A DNA stretch of 58,000 nucleotides from Cryptomeria japonica. Lineage: Eukaryota > Streptophyta > Pinopsida > Cupressales > Cupressaceae. Under the pieces are notes generated by a model, which was not told where the DNA came from, ran no database searches, and saw nothing but the letters and a program-made list of their open reading frames with translations. Numbering within the stretch: position 1 is the stretch's first letter; every line of letters begins with the position of its first letter. Both the position numbers and the translations under genes were made by a program. The stretch is from assembly GCF_030272615.1 (NCBI RefSeq), contig NC_081407.1, positions 137,152,897-137,210,896 of the forward strand, written 5' to 3'. Below are positions 45,170 to 55,516 of this stretch, one piece after another.

Positions 45170-45932
45170 TGTTGGCATATGCACACTCCAATGAGACATT
45201 GTAGGTGATTGAAGGTTTTGTTATTGATGACAACCTTACAATCCTATGGCACTGGCAAGGCATTACACCGGCACTAGCAAAATCGGACTCTACACCGGCA
45301 CTCAGACCACCGGCACAAAGGCCGACAGGATTTTTGTTATATTATTGTAAAATCTTTGTAAGTCAACTTGGCATCATTGTAAAATGACTCATATATATAA
45401 GAGATCATTATAAAACATTTGTAAGTAAGTGAAAGGAATATATTTAGGTGAAATAAGGCAGACCTATGATGCGAATTATAGGTTAAGGGTTTATGTAAGA
45501 AGCAGAGCAGAAACCAGTACTGGATCTGACATTATAGATGCTATTCTAAAGTAGTACAAGACACTAGATTTGTATAATCCCATTTGTAAGTCAGTGAGAC
45601 TTCCTATTTTGTATTTGAGCAGTGAGCTCTAGGTAGTTGGCCTTCCTGCTTGTGCATGCCCCTCTTGTAGCAGTAATATTCTCTTATTGGCCAGTAAGTG
45701 AATATTGTGGGTCATAAATCCCACTAAGGTTTTTCCCACACTGGGTTTCCTCGTTAAAACATTGTGTTATGGTGTGTTTTTCATGTGGTTTCTTTTAATT
45801 CTATTTATTGCATTATTTCTTGCATACCGATACACTTTTATAATATGTTCTACATGTTTTAAGTTAAGAAATTTAATTCACTGGTTAGATACTAATTCAC
45901 CCCCCCTCTCAGTATCTATGGGAATCCTAACA
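45170..45932 (+). repeat. 5' LTR of K (763 bp)
   Basis: It starts TGTTGGCATATGCACAC and ends GGAATCCTAACA. It lacks about 31 bp found in the 3' LTR (near 51,115-51,150), the missing part lying between two CCGGCAC-like motifs. Confidence 0.93.
45390..45400 (+). promoter_or_regulatory. Candidate TATA box of K
   Basis: CATATATATAAGAGATC is about 220 bp into the LTR and is repeated in the 3' LTR at 51,234-51,244. Confidence 0.5.
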
Positions 45933-45946
45933 ATTGGTATCAGAGC
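45933..45946 (+). other. Primer binding site of K
   Basis: ATTGGTATCAGAGC directly follows the LTR, a perfect initiator-Met type site. Confidence 0.9.
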
Positions 45947-46003
45947 TTGGTCCTCTATTTTCAGAAGCCTAAGAACTTGAGGAAGATCTTGACACTGGTA
46001 GAG

Positions 46004-47100
46004 ATGGAAAATCTGATGAAGCAACTAGAAGCAGCTCTCTCAAACTATGATACAGAGAAATTGAAAAATATCAAACTAGAAGATGATCTAAAGGCAGCCC
46101 AGGATATTATTCAAGCACTTCAATAAAATCTTACTATTTCAATAAACAAGAGAAGAGAATTCTATGAAAAGATGCAAAATGAGAATGATGAAAAAGAAAC
46201 TCTTAATGATATGATAATAAAGCTAAAACAAGAGAACATGACAACAAAGAATGAGATGCAAGATATGACTATGAGATTTTGTAAAGAAATTGAGGATAGA
46301 AAGAAGAATGAAGAAGATTTGACCAGAAGACTAAGTGATGCTACAAATGAAAACACAAGACTCGGCTATGAAAATGATTTGTTGAAGACAGACTTGATGC
46401 ACACTCAGAATGACTCCAATGAACTGATGAGGCAAAAAGAAGTCTTAGAAAGAGAACTAGATACTGCAAATCAACATAAAGAGAAATTCAAGAAAAGCTC
46501 AGAGGAACTTGGTAACTTGGTGAAGAATCAAAAACCTAAAGGTGACACTTCTGCAATTGGCTTTGAAGTTGGTGAAAGCTTTGGTACTGCAAACACTCAG
46601 GATCATAGAAAACCGGTAAGGCAACCTAATGCTTATAAATTCAATGGAAAATGCTTTAACTATAATAAGTATGGTCATAGAGGAAATGAATGTAGATCTA
46701 GAAATTATCAGAATATCAACACACCCACCGGTCAATGTTCAAAATGCAACAAGTTGGTCACAACTCTGAAAATTGCAGAATGAATGTGAGATGTTATGTT
46801 TGTGGAAGATTTCGACACCTATCTAATCAATGTAGAACACATACCGGCATAGGTTATGGGAAAGCTATTCAAAAGAATAATGTGACTTGTTATGCATATA
46901 ACAAGATTGGGCATATTGCTAAATTCTGTAGAAGTAAAGGATCACCGACAGACAACAAAGGTCCTAGTTTGAAAGGAAAAGATAAAGTTGAAGAGGTTAA
47001 GCAAGAATTTTTAAAACAATGGATTAGAAAGTCCGACCTAAATATTGTTGAGAATACTCCTCCATCGGTAGAACCAATCAACACTTCACCAGCAAGATAG
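46004..47100 (+). pseudogene. ORF1 of K: coiled-coil and CCHC Gag-like protein
   Basis: The ATG at 46,004 (MENLMKQLEAALSNYDTEKL) is followed by one stop at 46,124-46,126. A long coiled coil runs to about 46,530, then SAIGFEVGESFG, matching the F motif GLGFEVGQGS. The knuckles are CFNYNKYGHRGNEC (a Cys replaced), CSKCNKVGHNSENC read across a one-base frameshift at about 46,750, CYVCGRFRHLSNQC, and CYAYNKIGHIAKFC. It ends at TAG 47,098. As in G and H, no capsid-like domain precedes the coil. Confidence 0.83.
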
Positions 47101-47468
47101 AGTGATGCTTCACTGGTAGGACAGAGTAATACTCCACCGGCAGGAAGCTCTTCATCAAATTGAAGAAAATTTTCTTGAGGGTTTGGCAATCAATGAGACA
47201 TATGCTATAATTCCCTCAGTTAATGGTGAGAAGTTGGAAATTACTTCTATACCGGCAGACAATGTTAAGAGACTACTTAACCAGCAAGCATTAAATGTGG
47301 TAGATGGAAAATAAACATTATAAATTTGTGGTTTTGGCTCCATTTCACTTCATCAAGATTTCAAACATTTGAAGAGCGCAAAATTTGCTGAGCTAAGGCA
47401 TTTCAAGAAAAGAGGCAAACCACTTCATCAATCAATCCATCCAAAGGCAGAAAAAGGTATTTATCTTC

Positions 47469-50400
47469 ATGGCATCTTCCTCTGCACCTGAATTCATAGC
47501 AAACCCTATAGTAGTCGAGCTTATAAAATGCCTAGGCCCATATTTCAGCTAGTTCCCGAGGTAGCTAAGAAAGATGACAATGTGGGTGCTTTTTCCCAAA
47601 TTCCAAAAGGAGTTGTTTTCATAGAAGATCCCCGAATATATATTTATTGCAACATAGAGGAATTAGGAGATGAAGAAATTAAAAACATGTATAAGACTAT
47701 TATATGTGATGACTCCGGAAATGTAAAACCTAAACATAAAGTTGTTGAAACCTTGAGATTCATTGAAATCCTCTGCATTCCTAAATTTCCCAAGGAGGTG
47801 ATTAGGATAGTTTTAAGAAGGGTACATGGTTCATTCTTTTGGCTTGATTCAGTACACAAAATTACAAAGGAAGCTATGAAAGAAGTAACAGGGTTACCTT
47901 CCACCGGTAACAGACTATACAAGACTAAGAAGGTCTCCAATGACCTAGTAATGAACTTAACCGGTGCAACATCAGATAGAAGGTCTCTGAGGGTTAATGA
48001 TGTGACTGATATAAATGTGAGATTTGTTAGAATGATTTTAGGGTACAAAGCAACTCATGCAGATAGACTTAACTCAATTTCTAGTTTATGCATTAAGAGT
48101 GCTTATGACATGGTTAAAGACAATGTAAAAATTGATGTATGTGAATGGTTAAAAGATGAGTTTATTGATAACTTAGGCAAAATCAAGAAGGATAAGAAAG
48201 GAGCTTTTAGATTTGGAAATCTACTTGTATGCTTGATGCTACACATAACCAAATAGGTTCCTGGTATAGGCAATAAGAACCTTGGATTTGATATACCGGT
48301 AGGAAAATAGTTAACAGACCTATTCAATAACATGGGTGAAAACAAAGAAAAGAATATTCATGACAATTTTCAAGAACTAAAGGTTAGGATGAACAAAAGA
48401 ATCAGATTATCACAGAAAATTGCCAACAAATACAAGGATGATATATGTTTTGTAATAAAAAAGGATCAGATATGGATAGAAGTAGTCATCCCAAGAACAA
48501 TTTGGGTAACAGAGATGAGTTATGAGACTAATGATCATATAATTGAGACTTATGCTAAAGCACTTCTAGAAGCACCAAATGAACCAAAGGAAGAAGTATT
48601 TGGTAGTGCTGAGACCATAGAAAAACAAATTCAATCTAAGAAGAGAGTGAAAAAGGTTGAAGTAGTTGTGAGAAGAGGTTCTAGACAGGCTAAGGCTATT
48701 AAAGAAGATGTATTGAAACAAACCAGTATCACTGAGGATGAGTTAGGAACTCTACAGCCTGAGACTCACCTATCACCAATAGCTACTTCTTCAGAGAGTG
48801 ACATGCTTGCAGCTTTCAAAAGAGTTGTAAGGAAAAGGGATCCTTCACTGGCATCCACACCTTCACCTAGAAGGACTAGACAAAAACAACAAGCAGTAAG
48901 GTCTCCGGTTAGAAAGACAACACCAAAGAAAAAGTTGACACCAAAGAAGAAGAAGACTAAACAAAACATGGCCCCTCTTGACAAATTGCTATATGAAATC
49001 ACTGAGGAAGGGAAACTCAAGAACATAGGAAAGGTCTATGATACACTGTCGGCAGATGAAAAAGAACAAGTTGAAAACAATGTCATTTTACACATGGACA
49101 TCTATAAGAAGTTCTTAATGGAAGTGATAGATGATCTACCAGATGAATTGTTCAAAAGACTGGAAGAAAGAAGACAAGCTATTGTAGAGCTTGATAAGAA
49201 AATCAAAATTGAAAAGTTACTTGTTGTTTACCTAGTAAACTCACCTAAGGAGATAGATAACTTAATTGCAGAAGCCAACCGGTCAGTATTCTCTACTGCA
49301 CACTGGCATATTGCATTAATGGTTGGAAGAGTGAATGAAGTAACAGAGGAAACAGAAAATGCATGGGAGATATTCCTTGTTGAAAAAGAAAAATAGGAAG
49401 AATACAGGAACCCCAAACCAATAAAGGTATACCAGAAGGAGAAGGACAAAGGAAAAGGAAAGGTTGGTGGACCTCTGAGCATCAAAGTAAAAGACAACTT
49501 ACTCCCACTACCTCAAATTACATCACCGATAACAACTACTGAAGATCAACCGGCAGATGAGAGTATGGATATAGAGGATACAAATCCTAACCCTGAGGTA
49601 CTATACATAGTTGATGTTGATACACAAAAGGTCAACATTGTGATAGACAAAGATACAATCGGCAAGATAGATATGGCTAGTGAGTCACCGGCAACTGACA
49701 GCATTGACAATACTGAAAGAAAAGATGAAGTTGATAACATAGAGCAACAGGTAGAGACTTAGACTAAGACTAAAACATAGCAATAAATAGAGAGACAACC
49801 AGAGCAACAAGCTCTGGAATAGGAACAGGTTCACATGGAAACAGTGCCACCAAAAATAGGAGAAGATCAAAAACCATTACTTAAAGAAATGGAAACACAG
49901 ACTGACCTACCAGAGGTCACTACAAGCTTGGTTACTTCCTCCACTGGTGGAATTTAGAATGTTGGTTCCTCCTCAATAGGTTACAAATCAACAAATGTAA
50001 CTGAAGTACTTTTGGACTCCATCAAAAAGATAACAGATTGTAGTTCACATGCTTATAAAGCTATAGATGACACAATCCCAATTTCGAAGGTGATAGCTCC
50101 TAACTGTAACATAGACAATAGGATTCTTTAAGCCAACTTGACACTTTGTGTAAATACATCACTGAGAACATAGTGATTGTTGAGCAAATAAAGGAAGAGA
50201 CATTAAAGGATAAGTTAGAAATTGAAAAGCAAAAATTCTTTGAAGATCAGATAAAGAAGTGTACTAAGGAATTTGACACACTTCTACCAGAACTATGTAA
50301 CTTATTGAAGGAATTTAAAACTCTGTACAAAGATACTTGCAAGACAAACCTTTTGACAGTAGACATAGATAATAAAATGAGCAAGGTACAGGATGAAATC

Positions 50401-50760
50401 AATAAACTTGCAGACAATTTTGTTAACTCACCTGATACATTATCAGTTTTTCAGCAAAGGATAACAAGTTTTGAGGAAGAATTACTTAAGTTAGAAAGAG
50501 CAAAGGAGAGAATAGTAAATAAGGCAAAGAATTTGAGACTAAGACTGAGTCCAAGATTGGACTATCTAGCATCATTACGGAAGGAAATATCTGAGGCACT
50601 AGTACAGGGATAGAGAACACCAACAGAGCATATGCAGCACCTCATCGGTACAGCTCAAAGAACAAGGACAACAATAAAGGATAGCAAGAAGTTTATGGAA
50701 AGTATAAACTTGATTTTGGGAGATCTTTTTCAAATTGTAACCACCCAGTTACAAAGTTGA
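47469..50760 (+). pseudogene. ORF2 of K: unrecognised protein, homologue of ORF2 in G and H
   Basis: The ATG is at 47,469 (MASSSAPEFI). A one-base loss near 47,528 shifts the frame to PRPIFQLVPEV. Segments shared with H ORF2 include FSQIPKGVVFIEDPRIYIYC, VIRIVLRRVHGSFFWL, LTGATSDRRSLRVND, SAYDMVKD and AFRFGNLLVCL. After two stops (about 48,256 and 48,308) come NKYKDDICFVIKKDQ and YETNDHIIETYAKALLEAP. A basic zone (TPKKKLTPKKKKTKQ) and DKLLYEITEEG follow, then an acidic part and a C-terminal coil (50,146-50,613). It lacks the long glutamate/lysine run of G and H. It ends about 200 bp before the polypurine tract. Confidence 0.82.
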
Positions 50761-50960
50761 GACTACAACTCTACTGACATCTTGACAACCTTTGTCATTG
50801 ATGCCAAAGGGGGAGTAGTAGTATGAGAACATAACCGGTAGAAGACTTATCTGCTCAGGGGGAGTTCTTATATTTTTGGTAACATATTTTTGGAAACATT
50901 TTTGGATTACAAGTTTTGGATACACTTTTGAATTTTCTCATGAGTTTTGCCATCAATGCC

Positions 50961-50972
50961 AAAGGGGGAGAT
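50961..50972 (+). other. Polypurine tract of K
   Basis: ATCAATGCCAAAGGGGGAG plus AT precedes the LTR start. A second copy of TGCCAAAGGGGGAG stands about 150 bp upstream (50,800-50,815), and a further CAGGGGGAG at about 50,857. Confidence 0.88.
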
Positions 50973-51783
50973 TGTTGGCATATGCACACTCCAATGAGAC
51001 ATTTTAGGTGATTGAAGGTTTTGTCATTGATGACAACCTTATAATCCTATGGCACTGGCAAGGCATTACACCGACACTAGCAAAATCAGACTCTACACCA
51101 GCACTCAGACCACCGACACCGGCAGAGAAAGGAAGCATACTGGCACAGAGGCCGACAGGATTTTTGTTATATTATATTTTATTTATTATTGTAAAATATT
51201 TATAAGCCGACTTGGCATCATTGTAAAATGACTCATATATATAAGATATCATTATAGAACATTTGTAAGCAAGTGAAAGGAATATATTTAGGTGAAATAA
51301 GGTAGACCTATTATGTGAATTATAGGTTAAGGGTTTATGTAACAAGTAGAGCAGAAACCGGTACTAGATCTGGCATTATAGATGTTATTCTGAAGCAGTA
51401 CAAGACACTAGATTTGTATAATTTATTTTGTAAGTCAGTGAGACTTCCTATTTTGTATTTGAGTAGTGAGCTCTAGGCAGTTGGCCTTCCTGCTTGTGCA
51501 GGCCGCTCTTGTAGCATTAATATTCTCTTATTCGCTAGTAAGTGAATATTGTGGGTTACAAATCCCACCAAGGTTTTTCCCACACTGGGTTTCCTTGTTA
51601 AAGCATTGTGTTATGGTGTGTTTTTCATGTGGTTGCTTTTAATTCTATTTATTGCATTATTTCTTGCATACCGGTACACTGTTATAATATGTTCTACATG
51701 TTTTAAGTTAAGAAATTCAATTCACCGGTTAGATACTGATTCACCCCCCCCCCCCCCTCTCAGTATCTATGGGAATCCTAACA
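50973..51783 (+). repeat. 3' LTR of K (811 bp)
   Basis: It is like the 5' LTR with the extra ~31 bp and a 14-base C run at 51,744-51,757, where the 5' LTR has about 8. Confidence 0.93.
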
Positions 51784-52056
51784 TAAGATTCACCAAACAC
51801 ACCCTACTTGCCACCTCAGATTCACATGGCATCACACCAATCAAGACACGGCCTACCAATACGTAGTTGGTCCGGCAAACACATACCGATAAAACCCTTT
51901 GCTAGTAGAGTGTTCTTCTTTTGTTGATCGGTATAGCATCCTGTACCAGTTGCACATCTTAATATTATGCCTCTTCATCATTAAACAAGCAACCATCCTC
52001 CATGATCAATCTCTACTAGTTGACATCAATGACAACTTAGTGCCAAAATGCCAACA
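51784..52056 (-). repeat. 5' LTR of F, remainder after K
   Basis: It resumes AAGATTCACCAAAC, matching 15,232 onward of the other F LTR, and ends TGCCAACA at 52,056, followed by J integrase sequence. Confidence 0.9.
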
Positions 52057-53510
52057 ATTTCACCAATGTAACATTTGACAAAATCCCAAGAGTACAAAAT
52101 AGAGCAGTTTATCCTATGGTAATAGTAGGATCTCTCTTGGATATGCCTAACAATAGAACTAACTTTGAGTTTATAGTGGAACAACTCATGGTACCAATGT
52201 ATGAAATACCATCCTCTGAGTATGTTTATATGATAGTAGGACATGAATCTCCTTGGTACAAAGAAGTATATGCCTACTTACATGATCAATATATGTCTCC
52301 TAACCTCTCATGAAATCAAAGAAAGATACTGATACATCAAGCAACAAGACATACAACCATTGTTGACACTCTGTACAGGAAAGACTTATATGGTACTTTG
52401 CTTTGTTGTCTCAGTTTTGGATAAGAACGGACAACACTAAAGGAAGTTCATGATGGGATCCATGATGTTCACTCTTCTAGCCCAACACTAGCCAAAAACC
52501 TGTTGAGAACAAGATATTACTGGCCAATGATGGAAAAGGATTCTTACAAGTATGTTTAGAAATGCAAACAGTGCCAGTTACATGGAGATCTAATTCATGC
52601 ACCTACCCAAGACCTTCAACCCATCACATCACCATGGTCGTTCTCATAGTGGGAACTTGATCTAGTAGGGAAAATCAGCCTTACCACCTCTATTGGACAC
52701 AAGTTCATTATTACTGCCACTGAATATTTTACAAAGTGGGTCGAGGCAATCCCTATGACCTACACTATTGGCAAATAGATAGAAAAATTCATCCTGAATT
52801 ATACTATCTGTAGATATGGCATCTCAATGTGTATTGTGATAGATAATAGGCATCCCTTTAAAAACCAAGAGGTCATAGAAATTTGTGAGTGGTTCCACAT
52901 TCAACAATGTTTCACAACTCCTTATCCCCAAAGCAATGGTCAAGCTAAGGCAACAAACAAAATGATTCTGAAAATCTTAAAGAAAGTTGTCAATGAAGCA
53001 AGAAAAGACTAGCATCTTCAATTTAATCCAGCGCTCTGGGCCTATTGAACTAGTATACGCATAGCCATTGGTGCAACACCATACTCTTTGGTATATGGTT
53101 TAGAAGCCATTTTTCCTATTGAAGTAGAATTTATGTCTCTAAGAGTATCTCTGAAACATGTCATTTCAGAGGAAGACTATAGAGTTGCACACTTGCAAGA
53201 ACTTGAACTGTTGGATGAAAAACAACAAAGTGCTCTGAATCATTTACAAGGATACCAAAACATAATGAGATGAAACTATAACAAAAGAGTGGGACCATGT
53301 TTCTTCAAAGTGGGGGATATAGTCCTTAAGGAGAATCAAAGGAACCTAGCAGAACACGAAAAACTAGGAAAATTTGAGCCTAACTAGTTAGGTCCTTTTG
53401 TGATAATAAGAGTGGTTGGAAATGGTTCCTATAATCTAACAACAATGGAGGGAGATCCACTCCTAGATCCTATGAGCAACATGCACCTTAAAAGATATTA
53501 CATCTAAGGG
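52057..53510 (+). pseudogene. Gypsy (Tat-type) integrase of J
   Basis: The reading resumes TNVTFDKIPRVQNRA and VYPMVIVGSLLDMP. The zinc-binding part has VHDGIHDVHSSSPTLA, YYWPMMEKDSYKYV and CKQCQLHGD (H-H-C-C). The core has WELDLVGKIS (first Asp) and YFTKWVEAIPM, CIVIDNRHPFK (second Asp), and PQSNGQAKATNKMILK, where the catalytic Glu position is Lys. The C-terminal part contains GATPYSLVYGLEAIFPIEVE and, broken, VGDIVLKENQRN and LGPFVIIRVVGNGSYNL. Stops fall at about 52,312, 52,420, 52,557, 52,648, 53,010, 53,046 and 53,272. It is clearly dead. Confidence 0.9.
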
Positions 53511-53883
53511 TTGGGTTAATTTAGTCTTTACTTTTTGCACTTGCATATCATTTTCTTTAAAGCATTGCATCTAATTAGTTTCTTTCCTAAATGCATCACA
53601 TCCACAATATTCATAGCATATTTTCTATGCTTTCATATATAGTTTCATCAATAAAACAAAGATGATTTTCTGAGTTATTCACCTGTCTACATTAAAAGGA
53701 GCAAAAGTTGTCTCATTTCCTAGATACTAGTACATGAAGTTTTTAGGAGGTCTTAGGACATTCATCTTCAAACACCATCTTGTTATTGAGATTTATCCAT
53801 GGTAGGGTATAAGTTTCAATATTGGGTCTTGTTACCCAAAATCTATCAATTTCTATATATCTCACACATTAATCATTTTCTCG
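53511..53883 (+). other. J untranslated region before the 3' LTR
   Basis: This 370 bp lies between the end of integrase and the LTR. It is AT-rich and no gene or clear polypurine tract remains; the bases before the LTR are CATTTTCTCG. Confidence 0.55.
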
Positions 53884-55516
53884 TGTAGTGTTGTAAATTG
53901 TACACCCTTGCTAGGGTGGTACAATTTCACACTTAGGTTAGCACCTGCCTTAGTGTGTTTTGCATCTTACATTTCTCATTCCCCTTTAAGCATTTAATTA
54001 ATTAATTTAATTAAATCTAAGGTCATGTCTCATCACTTTATACATTAAAAAGTTGGGCCCTTTACCCTAAGTGTGCCCCTTTTCATATTATTCCTCTAAC
54101 GAATCATTTAATCATAAACCCTAATTATGTCTTATTTTGACCATTTAGGCCCAATTTCGCATATCAAAACACCTCAAAATTAGTTGTAACATTGGGATGT
54201 GCTCTAATATCATCATATCTAATGGCCCTGAAAGTTCAGTGAAAAGTTGGTCGGACCGTGGTGGGAATGCACATGGTCTGTGACTTTTTTACTAAAAATT
54301 TTGGGAGAACAATCCTATGATATGATAATGCTTAACCCCAAAATATCAACAGGAAATTCAGATCCTAGGTCGGCCTAAACATGAAATTAAGATCTAGGGT
54401 TTCATACTTAAGAGCTCTCTTTCTTCATTTGAAGGGGTCTTCTTCTAAAAATCTAAGAACATGTTTTGGGGGTATTAGAGCCTTCTTTGTAGTGAAAGAG
54501 TAGATCTTTGAAGTCTTCAAAAACATTCAACATTCATCCATCAAACATTCATCAAGCATCATTTTATCAATTGGGGTCTTTTGAAGATGCAGAAGAACAA
54601 TAAGAGATCACTGACTGACGATTGGCTTGTACCTCTCCCTTGGGGTTTGGTATGGTTTCATGTTGTTGCTAGGTCTTTGCATAAGCTTCATTTTGATTCA
54701 TATTCGTACTTTAGATCACCTTGCATTGTGTATTTAGAGCGTTTACTTTGTCAATTAAAAGCAATTAGGGTTTACTCTTTAGGGTTTCTCTAGGTTGTTT
54801 ACTTTCATTCTTAGGATCTTGCATATACACAAGCTTCTTGCACACACATTTTCAATACATTATCAGCTATTCATGGAGGTGGAAATAACCAACATGGGGG
54901 TTTAACTATGGAAAAACCCTATATAGCCACCCCAAACCTTCCCTTTTCAGATTGCAAGTGCAGAAACAAGAATCTGGAAGCAGGTATAGGTCTGGAACAG
55001 GCATCTACACCACAAGAAACTTTAGTAGTGAAGAAACATGTCAAGGATAGGGGCATGGCACCCTGGTCCTACCCTCTATCAGTAGGACTTGGTAGAATAG
55101 CAACTCATGGATCTCAGAATCCCTTCTCTTAGTTGCAGCTCCAAAATTGTAGAATCGGGACAGTGACATGGCACCCTAGTCCCAGACATTTTTTCTCAGA
55201 TTTTAGATACAGGTGCACCTCTTATTTTTCCTTTTGATTTGTACTTTTTAGTAGTATATCAGGTGTTCTTTGATTTGCACTCTTAGATTGGGATTTGTTT
55301 GCTTATTTTCTTTCTAGGTTAGATTGCATTTTGCATCATTCCTTTCTCTCATTTATAGCAAAAGAATAGAAAACCTAAGAGGTAATCCACAACTCTCTCT
55401 TTCTCATAAGAATTAGTTGACCTGCGTTACCTCCCTAGGCTCTTTCATATTCCATGAGTGTGTATGAGAGTGGGATTAGGGTTTCCATGCTTAGTCTCAC
55501 TTTTTTCCCCTACACA
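53884..55516 (+). repeat. 3' LTR of J (1,633 bp), same family as the LTRs of I
   Basis: It starts TGTAGTGTTGTAAATTG and ends TTTTTTCCCCTACACA. Along its length it follows the reverse complement of the I LTRs: GGGTGGTACAATTTCACAC, AATTAATTAATTTAATTAAA, CTAGGTCGGCCTA, and a remnant of the GC-rich unit (GGCACCCTGGTCC). It keeps the segment that is deleted in the left LTR of I. It is much more diverged from I than the I pair are from each other. Confidence 0.88.

Larger units (their letters stand above)
45170..51783 (+). mobile_element. Element K: non-autonomous LTR element of a second family, complete
   Basis: The LTRs are 45,170-45,932 and 50,973-51,783. The flanks are GAAGT and TAAGA. Against the other F LTR (GAAGC) these fit a GAAGA duplication with one change in each copy. 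The internal part has ORF1 and ORF2 related to those of G and H but with diverged LTRs, and no pol genes. Confidence 0.92.
14111..52056 (-). mobile_element. Element F: full-length copia (Sirevirus-like), containing G, H, I and K
   Basis: Both LTRs are present (14,111-15,505 and 44,042-52,056, the latter split by K). The target duplication is ATTTT (14,106-14,110) against ATTTC (52,057-52,061). The J reading KQHF-TNVTFDKIPR rejoins across it. The internal order from the right is primer site, gag, protease, integrase, RT, RNase H, polypurine tract. Removing G (23.3 kb) and K (6.6 kb) leaves about 8 kb. Assignment to Sirevirus-like copia rests on the coiled-coil/multi-knuckle Gag and the GGGGGAGATTGTTGG-type end, and is an inference. 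Confidence 0.9.

Noticed and set aside
48332-49396. A 354-codon open frame in K considered as a host nuclear protein gene
   Set aside because: It aligns with the middle of ORF2 in H (KKYEDDICF, KLLHDLI regions) and joins in order with the rest of K ORF2; it is part of the element.
54581-55132. Frames of 70-75 codons after the J integrase
   Set aside because: They lie inside the J 3' LTR, which aligns with the I LTRs; the frames are not kept there.
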